Assembly: GCA_016218485.1 (NCBI GenBank)
Contig: JACRDY010000059.1
Span: 1 to 64,000, forward strand
Direction of reading: 5' to 3'
From: Candidatus Falkowiibacteriota bacterium
Lineage (GTDB): Bacteria; Patescibacteriota; Patescibacteriia; JACRDY01
DNA length: 64,000 bases
Each line of letters starts with the position of its first letter. Position 1 is the first letter of the stretch. The notes below the pieces were generated by a model. It was given only the letters and a program-made list of their open reading frames with translations, had not been told where the DNA came from and searched no databases. The position numbers and the translations under genes were made by a program. Positions 8,337 to 16,615 of the stretch are shown here, piece after piece.

Positions 8337-10112
8337 ATGGTCTCTAAAGATTCACAGAGTATTGATCAGGAATACCTAAACAGTCTCCGCCATTCCTGCG
8401 CGCACCTGCTCGCCAAAGCGGTGTTGACATTGTACCCGGGCGCGCACAATGCCATCGGGCCGTCGATTGAGTATGGCTTTTATCAGGATTTTGATATGGG
8501 CGAGGTCAAGCTCTCGGACGCTGATCTACCCAAGATTGAAGCAAAAATGAGAGAGATCCTGCCAACCTGGAAACAGTTTACTTTTAACGAGGTGACGCTG
8601 GATGAGGCCAAAAAATTGTTTAAGCGTAATCCGTATAAGGTTGAATTGGCCATTGAATTTGCCGGGGAAGGGAAAAAATTGACGACGAATGATCCGGGCG
8701 ACTTTTTAGATCTCTGCAAAATGGGTCACGCTGCCAATCCCAGTAAAGAGATGAAACATTTTAAATTGCTGTCTGTGGCCGGCGCCTACTGGCGCGGCAA
8801 CGAAAAAAATAAAATGCTGACGCGCATCTATGGCACCTGCTGGCCGACCAAGAATGAGCTGGCGCAGTACCTCGCTATGCTTGAGGAAGCCAAGAAGCGC
8901 GATCATCGGAAGCTGGGCGCCGAGCTGGGTCTGTTTGTTTTTTCTGACCTCGTCGGTTCGGGCCTGCCGCTGTTTACTCCCCATGGTACGATTATCCGCG
9001 ACGTGCTGGACGCTTATTCACAGGAACTGCGGTTGCGGCAAGGTTTCCAGAGAGTCTGGATTCCGCACCTGACCAAAACCGAGCTCTACAAAATTTCAGG
9101 TCACTGGGATAAATTTGGTGAAGAGCTGTTGTTGGTCAAGAGTCAGGAGACGAGCGATGAGCTGGTGCTGAAACCAATGAACTGTCCGCACCACCAGCAG
9201 ATTTATGCCGCGCGGATGCACAGCTATCGCGAGTTGCCGATCAAGTACCTGGAAACCACCACCATTTACCGTGATGAGCAAGCGGGGGAGATGCTGGGGT
9301 TATCGCGCGTGCGCGCCATTACCCAGGATGATAGTCATGTCTTCTGCCGGCCGGATCAGATTGAAGCGGTCTATGGCATGTTGATTAGCATTGTTCAAGA
9401 ATTTTATGGCACAATCGGTATGAAACTGAAAGCCCGTCTGTCATACCGCGATCCGGAGCAGTCGGCACAGTACCTCGGCTCTTCCGCGCTGTGGGATACG
9501 GCGCAGGCGATTATCGCCAAAGTGGCCCAGGAACACCAGCTGGATTACTATGAAGCTATCGGGGAAGCCGCGTTTTACGGCCCGAAGATTGATTTCATGG
9601 CCACGGACGCGATCGGCCGGCAGTGGCAGGTGGCGACGCCGCAGTTGGATTTCGTCCAGCCGCAGCGTTTTGGGTTGAAATACACTGACGCTGACGGCAG
9701 TGACAAGACCCCGGTGATGATTCACTTTGCCCTGATGGGCTCTATTGAACGGTTTCTCTCCGTTTACCTTGAGCATACTGTCGGGGTATTCCCGGTGTGG
9801 CTCGCGCCCGTGCAGGTACAGATTATTTCCGTCGGCGCTGATCATGTGACATACTGTCAGCAGCTAGGGGAGCAGCTGACGGCGGAGGGGATTCGGGTGG
9901 AGTTATCAGTGCATAATGATACCGTCGGTAAAAAAATTCGTAACGCGGCCAAAGCTCACGTGCCCTATATGCTCGTCATCGGCGACAAAGAAATGAACAG
10001 CGATATGCTCCACGTCCGGGTGCGCGGGCAGGATAGGGTGATAGAATATAGTCACCAAGACTTCATTGTGCTCGTGCTCCAGCAAATCAAGACGCGAGCC
10101 AATCAGCTATAG
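8337..10112 (+). CDS. thrS: Threonine--tRNA ligase without TGS domain
   Basis: Attaches threonine to tRNA-Thr and should edit mischarged serine. At 591 aa it is shorter than typical ThrRS (about 640) because the N-terminal TGS domain is missing. The protein opens almost directly with the editing domain (RHSCAHLLAKA, H19 and H23), whose CKMGH pair (near residue 129) keeps the Cys and His of the editing site. The class II core follows, with the zinc ligand Cys in KPMNCPHH (C283) and the motif 3 region, then the anticodon-binding domain (about 490-591, from PVWLAPVQVQIISVG). ATG 8337 has no Shine-Dalgarno. Transcription is controlled by the T-box at 7918-8121. Confidence 0.96.
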   Translation: MVSKDSQSIDQEYLNSLRHSCAHLLAKAVLTLYPGAHNAIGPSIEYGFYQDFDMGEVKLSDADLPKIEAKMREILPTWKQFTFNEVTLDEAKKLFKRNPYKVELAIEFAGEGKKLTTNDPGDFLDLCKMGHAANPSKEMKHFKLLSVAGAYWRGNEKNKMLTRIYGTCWPTKNELAQYLAMLEEAKKRDHRKLGAELGLFVFSDLVGSGLPLFTPHGTIIRDVLDAYSQELRLRQGFQRVWIPHLTKTELYKISGHWDKFGEELLLVKSQETSDELVLKPMNCPHHQQIYAARMHSYRELPIKYLETTTIYRDEQAGEMLGLSRVRAITQDDSHVFCRPDQIEAVYGMLISIVQEFYGTIGMKLKARLSYRDPEQSAQYLGSSALWDTAQAIIAKVAQEHQLDYYEAIGEAAFYGPKIDFMATDAIGRQWQVATPQLDFVQPQRFGLKYTDADGSDKTPVMIHFALMGSIERFLSVYLEHTVGVFPVWLAPVQVQIISVGADHVTYCQQLGEQLTAEGIRVELSVHNDTVGKKIRNAAKAHVPYMLVIGDKEMNSDMLHVRVRGQDRVIEYSHQDFIVLVLQQIKTRANQL

Positions 10113-10141
10113 TTTGGTAACCATCTCATAATCAAATTTTT

Positions 10142-11095
10142 ATGACAGTTCGTACACTGGTGATGAGTATCCTGGCAGTTTTGTGGTTAGCATTGGCGGC
10201 GTCCGTATGGCCGGCCGTGGCAGAGGACCCTACTCGGGTGACGCCGCTTGAGCTTGACGTTTCAACGCCTAAAGTTTTGCCGACCGATACATTCTACCCA
10301 ATCAAAGACTGGTGGCGGTCGCTGCGGCTGGGGCTGACGTTTGACGCCGTCAAGCGTGAAGATCTTCGCCTTCACCAGATGAATGAACGGTTGATGGAGG
10401 TGCAAGCGTTATTTGACGCGCCGGTAGATGCCGCGAGCCAACAGGCGATGGCCAAGACGGTCGCCGCCTACCAAAAACAGGCGGAGCAGTGGCAATCTCG
10501 CGCCACAGCGCTCCAGGAGCGTCTCAAGGATAATGAGCAGATTGTCCGATTTCAGTCGCTCCTGTCCAGTAATACTGACTGGGAATTGAAGCGTCAGTAC
10601 CTCTTGCAGCGGATGGAGCAGCAGGAGAATGTTAACCAGGAGGTTAAGGATCTGCTGCAGTCCGCGATGGAAGAATCACTAGGTGGTGTCAGTATGACAC
10701 TCGGCTGGTGGCAGACGGCAGTGGCACTGCAGCAGAGTGTCGATCGTGCTGTCAACGGTGTCAGTACGGCGCGCCAGCTTTATACTTTGGAAACACTTAG
10801 CCAGCTGGTTGAGCGGGCCTTGGTCGAGAGTCGCGATGCGGTAGAGCAGGCGCGGCAGTCGGCAGAGCAGCAGTTAATCGTCAGTTTGCAGCAGGCTGAC
10901 GTCATCACCAAGACCAATCTTTTGAACGATTTTATGCGGCTCTCGCCCTCGCCACCGGTAGCGCAGGCAGTCTCTGCCTGGCTGCAGCCGGCATCAGGGC
11001 TGCCCGTCTCGCCGCTGGAGATCAAGCCACAGAACGCAGCGCAGGCGATTGATGAGATGGTGCAGCTTTTTGGCCAGCCTGATTTGGTGCAATAG
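10142..11095 (+). CDS. Secreted DUF5667-like protein
   Basis: A signal peptide (hydrophobic core about residues 8-26, ending SVWPAVAED) suggests export. Residues about 45-80 contain PTDTFYPIKDWWRSLRLGLTF followed by a Lys/Arg helix, which resembles the DUF5667 pattern. The rest is a long, Gln-rich alpha-helical region without further membrane segments, likely coiled-coil. The function is unknown. It is 30 bases downstream of thrS and may share its transcript. The next hairpin, CCCCGTA..TACGGGG (about 11157-11186), could end transcription. Confidence 0.72.
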   Translation: MTVRTLVMSILAVLWLALAASVWPAVAEDPTRVTPLELDVSTPKVLPTDTFYPIKDWWRSLRLGLTFDAVKREDLRLHQMNERLMEVQALFDAPVDAASQQAMAKTVAAYQKQAEQWQSRATALQERLKDNEQIVRFQSLLSSNTDWELKRQYLLQRMEQQENVNQEVKDLLQSAMEESLGGVSMTLGWWQTAVALQQSVDRAVNGVSTARQLYTLETLSQLVERALVESRDAVEQARQSAEQQLIVSLQQADVITKTNLLNDFMRLSPSPPVAQAVSAWLQPASGLPVSPLEIKPQNAAQAIDEMVQLFGQPDLVQ

Positions 11096-11284
11096 GCAGT
11101 TGGTGTGTTTGATTCATTCAAAACGTACACGGTTCCGCTGCGCGGAAACACAGATCCCCGTAAAAGGCCTTCGGCCTCTACGGGGGCACGGAAAAACACA
11201 GACAGTTATTCCTTTTGAACAAAGCGTAGTTATTTTTTAGAGTTATCCACAGGGGTTGATTTTTAAACCTTACAACAACATACT

Positions 11285-11428
11285 ATGATCAAAAAAACAG
11301 TAAAAGCCGAACGTCGTGAGCAGAAACACCGGCGGACGCTAGCCAAGACCAGTGCCACATTGGCCGGCCAAGTTTTGAAATTAACCACCAGCCGGCGCTA
11401 CCGCGGTGACGTGAAGAAAATGAAGTAA
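11285..11428 (+). CDS. 47-aa basic protein
   Basis: A short open frame starts MIKKTVKAERREQKHRRTL and ends GDVKKMK. About a third of its residues are Lys or Arg, and it has no hydrophobic segment, so it may bind nucleic acid. It ends 4 bases before the miaA start, which suggests a shared transcript and translational coupling. It has no recognised family. Its good coding phase with miaA and the lack of other use for the stretch support it. A perfect TTATCCACA (DnaA-box type) lies at 11243-11251 upstream. Confidence 0.55.
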   Translation: MIKKTVKAERREQKHRRTLAKTSATLAGQVLKLTTSRRYRGDVKKMK

Positions 11429-11432
11429 CGGT

Positions 11433-12422
11433 ATGGGCAAGTTTCCTCTGTGGCATCACGTGGTGGTCATTGTGGGTCCCACCTCCAGCGGCAAAACTAA
11501 GACGGCCGTCAAACTGGCCGTTGTTTTTAATGGCGAAATTATTTCCGCGGATAGCCGGCAGGTGTATCGGGGGATGGATGTGGGGACGGGCAAAGATTTA
11601 TTAGCATATACGGTGACACTGCCTAAGAAAAAATCCAAAATCCAAAGTTCCAAATCCCAAAAAATTCAGGTACATCTGATTGATGTAGTCAGCCCGCGGA
11701 CGGATTTCACCGTGGCTGATTACCAAGCGAAGGCGTACCGCGCTATTCGTCAGATTTTAGCCCGTGGTCATCTGCCGATTATTGTTGGCGGCAGCGGGCT
11801 GTACGTCAGCGCCGTGACCGAGGGGTACCAATTACATAAAATCAAAAGTTCAAAATCCAAAGTCAAAAAAGTCCGCCGGGGGTTAGACGGTGTATCGTTA
11901 CCTCAGCTGCTGGCGCGCTTACAGCGTTTTGATCCAGAGACGTTTGCTAAGATCAATCACCGCAATCGGCGGCACGTGCAGCGGGCGTTGGAGATTTATT
12001 ATTTGACGGGCCGGCCGAAGTCAATTATTGAGGCTCAGCAGAAGCCGCAGTGGGATTTTTTGAAGATCGGTTTAAGTATTCCCAAAATAGAACTCCACCG
12101 TCGTATTGATGAACGGCTGACGCAACGGCTCGAGCGCGAGGGGATGGCGGCAGAAGTGGCGCGGCTGCACCGGGAAGGCATCAGCTGGCGCCGGCTGGAG
12201 AGTTTTGGTTTAGAATACCAGTGGCTGGCGCGGCTGCTGCAAAACAAGATTGATTACCCGACGATGCGCTCCGGTTTGTCGCGCGATATTAAACACTTCG
12301 TCAAGCGACAGCTGACCTGGTGGCGGCGGGATAAGGAAATTATGTGGCTGGGTGATTACCGTTCGGTTGAAAAGAGGGTTAGGGAGTTTTTGACACAAAA
12401 CATTAAAACATTAAAACACTAG
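11433..12422 (+). CDS. miaA: tRNA dimethylallyltransferase
   Basis: Transfers a dimethylallyl group to A37 of tRNAs that read UNN codons. The P-loop GPTSSGKT is near residue 13. SADSRQVYRGMDVGTGK and IIVGGSGLYV are the expected family motifs. At 329 aa it is within the normal range. Two low-complexity Lys/Ser/Gln insertions (about residues 64-79 and 135-147) are encoded by 11625-11668 and 11835-11872. Both have the same AAAATCCAAA / TTCAAAATCC wording as intergenic repeats elsewhere in the window, and both stay in frame. The last six residues and the stop lie inside an inverted repeat shared with gatB. Confidence 0.95.
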   Translation: MGKFPLWHHVVVIVGPTSSGKTKTAVKLAVVFNGEIISADSRQVYRGMDVGTGKDLLAYTVTLPKKKSKIQSSKSQKIQVHLIDVVSPRTDFTVADYQAKAYRAIRQILARGHLPIIVGGSGLYVSAVTEGYQLHKIKSSKSKVKKVRRGLDGVSLPQLLARLQRFDPETFAKINHRNRRHVQRALEIYYLTGRPKSIIEAQQKPQWDFLKIGLSIPKIELHRRIDERLTQRLEREGMAAEVARLHREGISWRRLESFGLEYQWLARLLQNKIDYPTMRSGLSRDIKHFVKRQLTWWRRDKEIMWLGDYRSVEKRVREFLTQNIKTLKH

Positions 12423-12474
12423 AACATTAAAACAACAGCGTGTTTTAATGTTCTAGTGTTTTAATGTTTTAATG
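12401..12474. terminator. Perfect 34-bp inverted repeat between miaA and gatB
   Basis: Arms 12401-12434 and 12441-12474 are exact inverted copies around a 6-base centre. Each arm carries the C-terminal codons and TAG stop of one convergent gene (miaA on plus, gatB on minus). It probably works as a bidirectional terminator, although its stem is AT-rich and the units are of the short-period CATTAAAA type. Confidence 0.8.
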
Positions 12475-13967
12475 AGTAGTTTTTGCACCATTTCCGGGTT
12501 GGCCTTGCCTTTGGTTTCTTTCATCACTTGGCCGACGAAGAACTGGAGGACGTTGGTTTTGCCGGACCGGTACTTGGCCACGTTATCGGGGTTTTCCGCG
12601 ATGACGCGGGTAATGATTTTGGCTATCTCCGCCGAGTCGTCCAGTTGAGCCAAGTCTTCTTGGTTCATAATGTCGCTCGGATCGCTGCCGCGCTCAAACA
12701 TCATGCGGAGGATTTTTTGGGCGGCGGTGGAGTTGACCTTATTTTGGTAGACCAGGGTAATAAACTCGGCGAAGTTTTCCGGAGTGATTTTCAGCTCAGC
12801 CATACTGGCGTTGGCTTCGTTGATGAGCTTGAATAGCTCGCTCGTCAGCCAGCCGCCGAGGAGTTTAATCAGTTTTTTCTTATTTTTATCCCAAATTTCT
12901 TCCGGATTGCCCTCGACGGTTTCGAGTGAGACCAGCCAGGCCTGGAGCTCGGAGATGGTGTTTTCGGTGAAGCTGGCGAGCGGAGCGTCCGCGGTCAGGA
13001 GCCGGGCGTCTTCGGCAGTGAATCCGTACTCGGTTTCAAAGCGAGCGCGTTTGGCGATCGGCAGCTCCGGCAGCTGGGCCTGGAGTTTTTCGTAGTGAGT
13101 CTGGTCGCATGTCAGGGGCGGGAGATCCGGCTCCGGGAAGTAGCGGTAGTCGTGACTGGATTCTTTGGTGCGCTGACTGACGGTCGCCTGTTTTTTCTCG
13201 TCCCAGCCGCGGGTTTCCTGAGTTACTTTTTCCCCTGTGTCCAGGAGCTGGCCCTGCCGTTCGATTTCATAGTCAATGGATCGTTCCACCACGCGGAAGG
13301 AGTTGAGGTTTTTGATTTCCACTTTGGTGCCAAACTCTTTTTGCTGGTCCGGCCGCAGGGAAATATTGACCTCGCAGCGCATCTGGCCTTTTTCCATATC
13401 AGCGTCCGCGATACCGAGTGTGCGCACGATCAGCTGGAGCTCTTGGCAGAAGGTTTTGGCTTCCCAGCCGTTTGTCATGTCAGCCTCGCTGACCAGCTCA
13501 AGGAGCGGCGCGCCGGAGCGGTTGAGGTCTACGAGCGTGACGCCCTGGCCGCGTCCCGCTGCCGCGGGCAGGCCCTGGCTGTCATGTTTGAGGCTGCCAG
13601 TGTCTTCTTCCAGGTGAATATGATTAATGCGGATTTTCCGTCCACCGACTGCAATATCGCCGCCGACGATCGGCGGGTGGTTGGCGGAAGTGATCTGGTA
13701 GCCTTTGGGTAAGTCAGGATAAAAATAGTTTTTGCGCTCAAACCTGAATTCCGGCTGGATCGCTCCGTTGACAGCCAGGCCCAGGAGCGCGGTCCACTCC
13801 ACGGCTTGCCGGTTGATCACCGGCAGAGCGCCGGGCTGGGCGGTACAGATCGGGCAGATGTTGGTGTTTGGTGGCGCGAGCTCGGTGTTGGCGCAACCAC
13901 AAAACATCTTGGACTTGGTGTTCAGGTGCAGGTGGATTTCCATGCCGATGGTTGGGAGGTATTTCAT
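12453..13967 (-). CDS. gatB: Asp/Glu-tRNA amidotransferase subunit B
   Basis: Converts Glu-tRNA-Gln (and Asp-tRNA-Asn) to the amide form, together with GatA and GatC, which are not in the window. The 504-aa protein begins with the expected GMEIHLHLNTKSKMFCGC, whose Cys residues help form the zinc site. It also has NLCPICTAQPGALP-like and FERKNYFYPDLPKGYQITS motifs. The C-terminal YqeY-like tail domain is complete up to the last residues IKTLKH, which come from the shared inverted repeat. ATG 13967 is the natural start. Confidence 0.96.
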   Translation of the reverse strand: MKYLPTIGMEIHLHLNTKSKMFCGCANTELAPPNTNICPICTAQPGALPVINRQAVEWTALLGLAVNGAIQPEFRFERKNYFYPDLPKGYQITSANHPPIVGGDIAVGGRKIRINHIHLEEDTGSLKHDSQGLPAAAGRGQGVTLVDLNRSGAPLLELVSEADMTNGWEAKTFCQELQLIVRTLGIADADMEKGQMRCEVNISLRPDQQKEFGTKVEIKNLNSFRVVERSIDYEIERQGQLLDTGEKVTQETRGWDEKKQATVSQRTKESSHDYRYFPEPDLPPLTCDQTHYEKLQAQLPELPIAKRARFETEYGFTAEDARLLTADAPLASFTENTISELQAWLVSLETVEGNPEEIWDKNKKKLIKLLGGWLTSELFKLINEANASMAELKITPENFAEFITLVYQNKVNSTAAQKILRMMFERGSDPSDIMNQEDLAQLDDSAEIAKIITRVIAENPDNVAKYRSGKTNVLQFFVGQVMKETKGKANPEMVQKLLIKTLKH

Positions 13968-14049
13968 AGTAACTACGAATAATTCCTACGAATGACAAAT
14001 AAGTAAACAGAAATTGGAAATTAGATATTGGAAATTAAAGACACGGCTT

Positions 14050-14350
14050 ATCCGGGGCTAATCAGTAGGAACGGAGAATACCCCGCCGTAACTCCCCCTG
14101 CCAAGGGGGAGACGCCTCCGTTGCTGAGGTCTCTGCCCCGCCCCGCATTGTGCGGGGGGCGGAGCCGAAGCTTACGGAGGCGAGAGGGGGTGGGAGCGAA
14201 AACCCCACCCTGTCCCTCCCCTTACTTCGGTCGCCTGCGGCGAACCTTGTAAGGGGAGGAGACTGTCGAGCAACTTTTGGGTAGAGACAAAAGACTCCGG
14301 CAACCCCTCCTGTCCTCCCCCAACGCATGAGGGAGAGACCGTCGAGCACG
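14050..14350. repeat. GC-rich dispersed repeat block
   Basis: Contains phrases reused elsewhere in the window, such as CCCCACCCTGTCCCTCCCC, GCCTCCGTTGCTGAGG, CCCCGCATTGTGCGGGG and GACCGTCGAGCA. Several form hairpins. Related blocks are at 16520-16612, 24335-24580, 31375-31890, 43905-44046 and 51178-51345. Apparent reading frames here are not credible genes. Confidence 0.75.
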
Positions 14351-14415
14351 CTTGGTTGATACATTCGTAGTCATAGTATTTTATCAGGAAAAGAGGAAAA
14401 AGAGAAGTGAAAATG

Positions 14416-14445
14416 TTGACAAATTTTTAAAAAGCAGTATGTTAT
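14416..14445 (+). promoter_or_regulatory. Likely promoter of the 14519 gene
   Basis: TTGACA at 14416-14421 with TGTTAT at 14440-14445 (18-base spacing). A TATGTT at 16-base spacing is the alternative -10. The leader then holds a small hairpin ACACGC/GCGTGT. Confidence 0.5.
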
Positions 14446-14518
14446 ATTGATGTCCTCTGGTAGGTCATTATGTAACAACACACGCCCAGAAGCGTGTAGA
14501 AAGGTACAGGGCTAGACC

Positions 14519-15142
14519 ATGAAGCTGCGTTATGTCACGTTGTTAGTGATCGTGATTGTGGTGGCGGTGTTTTGGACGTTCTACCGTCTGGGGTATACTC
14601 CCAGCGAGGTGCTTGCCGAAGCCTTCTACGGTTCGCCCGGGCAGGTCGCCGAGGCAGAGGCGAGCGAAACACTGACTGGCACGAATAAGGGTGCCGTCAC
14701 CGCGCAGTTGGCGGAACCGGATCCGGCTCGTGGGGTTCCGGAGTACCAGAAGCAGGGCTTCACTTCGGCGTTCAGGTGCGTTGACACGGATGGGGAGAAT
14801 TTCCTCGTCGTGGAGAATGCCTTGGACTTCCCGGGTATTTTTACCGGACAGTTCGCGAAGGTTACCGCGGCCTTTGTGCTCCATGATTTCAACGATCGGA
14901 AGGTCGTGTTGGTCATTGATCCGGACTCTTTCCGGAACAACTTGGGGAGTTGGCTGAAGGACGCGGAAGCGGCGGAGGGCCGTGAAGGACCGACGGTCAA
15001 AGTGTACCGTCAAGCCTACGACGAACTGATGAACGGGCTTGACGGTTTGCGTTTCGGCGAGACCTACTACCTGGAGGAAAAAGGGTTTACGCCCGAGAAC
15101 GCTGACGGGTTCGCGATCGCCAGGTTCACCACCATACCCTAG
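14519..15142 (+). CDS. Membrane-anchored protein, unknown
   Basis: Not recognised. The 207-aa protein has one N-terminal membrane segment (about residues 5-24, LLVIVIVVAVFWTFY). A short acidic linker follows, then a soluble domain with a single Cys (FRCVDTDGENFLVVENALD). It has its own promoter and a long leader upstream and a strong terminator downstream, so it is probably transcribed alone. It resembles the 23660 gene in layout: promoter, leader, short TM protein, terminator. Confidence 0.68.
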   Translation: MKLRYVTLLVIVIVVAVFWTFYRLGYTPSEVLAEAFYGSPGQVAEAEASETLTGTNKGAVTAQLAEPDPARGVPEYQKQGFTSAFRCVDTDGENFLVVENALDFPGIFTGQFAKVTAAFVLHDFNDRKVVLVIDPDSFRNNLGSWLKDAEAAEGREGPTVKVYRQAYDELMNGLDGLRFGETYYLEEKGFTPENADGFAIARFTTIP

Positions 15143-15164
15143 CGGGCATGAGCAACATTCAAGA

Positions 15165-15192
15165 CGCCCCGATGTCAGCATCGGGGCGTTTT
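15165..15192 (+). terminator. Rho-independent terminator
   Basis: A 10-bp perfect stem CGCCCCGATG (15165-15174) / CATCGGGGCG (15179-15188) is followed by TTTT. It ends the 14519 gene and faces tmk. Confidence 0.9.
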
Positions 15193-15207
15193 CACTTTTT
15201 TCAGCAA

Positions 15208-15798
15208 CTATTTTTTTAACAACGGTTCCACGATTTTCCAGATATCGTCAGCCACTCGCTCTGGCGGTTGGTTGGCATGAATAATGTGCCAGCCGTGTTT
15301 TTTTGCCAAATCAAGATGGATCTGCCTGACTTTTTGGATCAGTGCCTCATTGGTTTCGTGGGCATGGCTCTGTTCAATGGCTTCGGTAAATCGCTGGCCA
15401 TCCAGGAGAATGGCAATATCCTCGGGTCGGATGAATGAATAAAAATGTTCCAGCAGGTCCAGATCTATTCCCGCGCCGGCGCCCCAGGCTAGCGCCGTAC
15501 CGAAATAGTCCTCGGCTACGACATCATGTCCGGCTTGGAGCAAGCCACCGAGCTGTGGCTCAAATGATATACGGTCAATGTAGTGGAGGAGTTGCAGTTC
15601 TCGGGGAGAAAAATTCTGGGGGTTGCCTTGACGAAGGTACGAGTTAATCAGCGGGCCGGCCGGAGCCAATTCATAGATCGGGTATTTGACATATTCCGCG
15701 GTACGGCCAAGCGAGGTTAATTTTTCAGTCAGCAATTTTGCCTGCGTGCTTTTGCCGAGGTTATTAATACCATAAATGACGATAAATTTTCCGGGCAT
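15208..15798 (-). CDS. tmk: Thymidylate kinase
   Basis: Phosphorylates dTMP to dTDP. The 196-aa protein has the P-loop region GINNLGKST at residue 10, the usual dTMP-kinase layout of a short insert with Tyr/Pro (KYPIYELAPAGPLI) and a DYFGTALAWGAG stretch that corresponds to the family DR(Y/F) region. The canonical DRY is degraded here (AEDYFGTA). It is the last gene of a minus-strand block that makes and activates dTMP. ATG 15798 is the first good start. Confidence 0.88.
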   Translation of the reverse strand: MPGKFIVIYGINNLGKSTQAKLLTEKLTSLGRTAEYVKYPIYELAPAGPLINSYLRQGNPQNFSPRELQLLHYIDRISFEPQLGGLLQAGHDVVAEDYFGTALAWGAGAGIDLDLLEHFYSFIRPEDIAILLDGQRFTEAIEQSHAHETNEALIQKVRQIHLDLAKKHGWHIIHANQPPERVADDIWKIVEPLLKK

Positions 15799-15871
15799 AG
15801 GTGGTTAGTGAGTAGTGAGGAGGGGGTAGGAGCCCCGCCTTCACGTTGGGACTTCGGCGCGGCCAGGGAAG

Positions 15872-16390
15872 TTAAGGTTTGAGAACCTGGTATCTCAATT
15901 GAATAGCATCCTCGGTCAGTTTTTGGATATCCAGCAGTCGCAGGGTCATATCAAGGTTTTGCCCTTCAGTGAATCTAATGCCTTGGCCGAAAATTTTTGG
16001 CTCAATCGTCAGGAGCAGTTCATCCACCAAGCCGGCGGCCAAGAATTGCGCGTTGGTTTTAGCGCCGCCGCCGAGAATCGCTGCAGGGAACCCTTTGGCT
16101 TCCAGGGCGTGAATGGTTTGCTCCGGGCTGCCTTTAAAAAATTCCAACACTCCCGGCTGCGTCTGACTAGCGAATTTTTCCGGTTCAGAGGTTAAAATAA
16201 AATTAAGCCGTCCGGGCAGTGGACGGTTAATCGTGGCATACGTTGAGCGGCCAAAAATAACCACGCCGGCTTTCTTGGTCTCGTCGGTGAATGACTGCTT
16301 GTCGGCGCTGCTGGTCCAGTCCGTCAGGTGCTCGCTGTCCAGGGCGATAATGCCGTCGGCGCTCATGGCCATCATTAGGGTAAGTTTCAT
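15872..16390 (-). CDS. RibD-C / DHFR-like reductase
   Basis: A 172-aa Rossmann-like reductase. It has MSADGIIAL near the N-terminus, VVIFGRSTYATINRPLPGR as nucleotide-binding region, and AILGGGAKTNAQFLAAGLVDELLLTIEPKIFGQG typical of the RibD C-terminal/DHFR superfamily. The neighbour is thyA, whose reaction leaves dihydrofolate. I therefore infer that this protein fills the dihydrofolate-reductase slot; a riboflavin role is less likely because no rib gene is near. The exact substrate cannot be read from the sequence. Confidence 0.8.
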   Translation of the reverse strand: MKLTLMMAMSADGIIALDSEHLTDWTSSADKQSFTDETKKAGVVIFGRSTYATINRPLPGRLNFILTSEPEKFASQTQPGVLEFFKGSPEQTIHALEAKGFPAAILGGGAKTNAQFLAAGLVDELLLTIEPKIFGQGIRFTEGQNLDMTLRLLDIQKLTEDAIQLRYQVLKP

Positions 16391-16519
16391 AATTTTATTT
16401 CACCTATCACGTTTATTCTTTGTAATACCCCGTCAGCTTGCTGCGGGGTTACCATATAATCCCGAGTCCAGAGCTTGCTCTGGGGTTCAATACCTTTTAT
16501 TGAGTATTAATCGTTTTAC

Positions 16520-16612
16520 TCCCACCCCCACCGCCTCCGTAAGCTTCGGCTCCGCCCCGCTGTAGCGGGGCGGGCCTCAGCAACGGAGGCGACTCCCCCT
16601 CGGGCAGGGGGA
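16520..16612. repeat. GC-rich dispersed repeat, short copy
   Basis: Contains GCCTCCGTAAGCTTCGGC, CCCCGC..GCGGGG and CCTCAGCAACGGAGGC. It belongs to the same family as the block at 14050-14350. Confidence 0.7.
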
Positions 16613-16615
16613 GAT

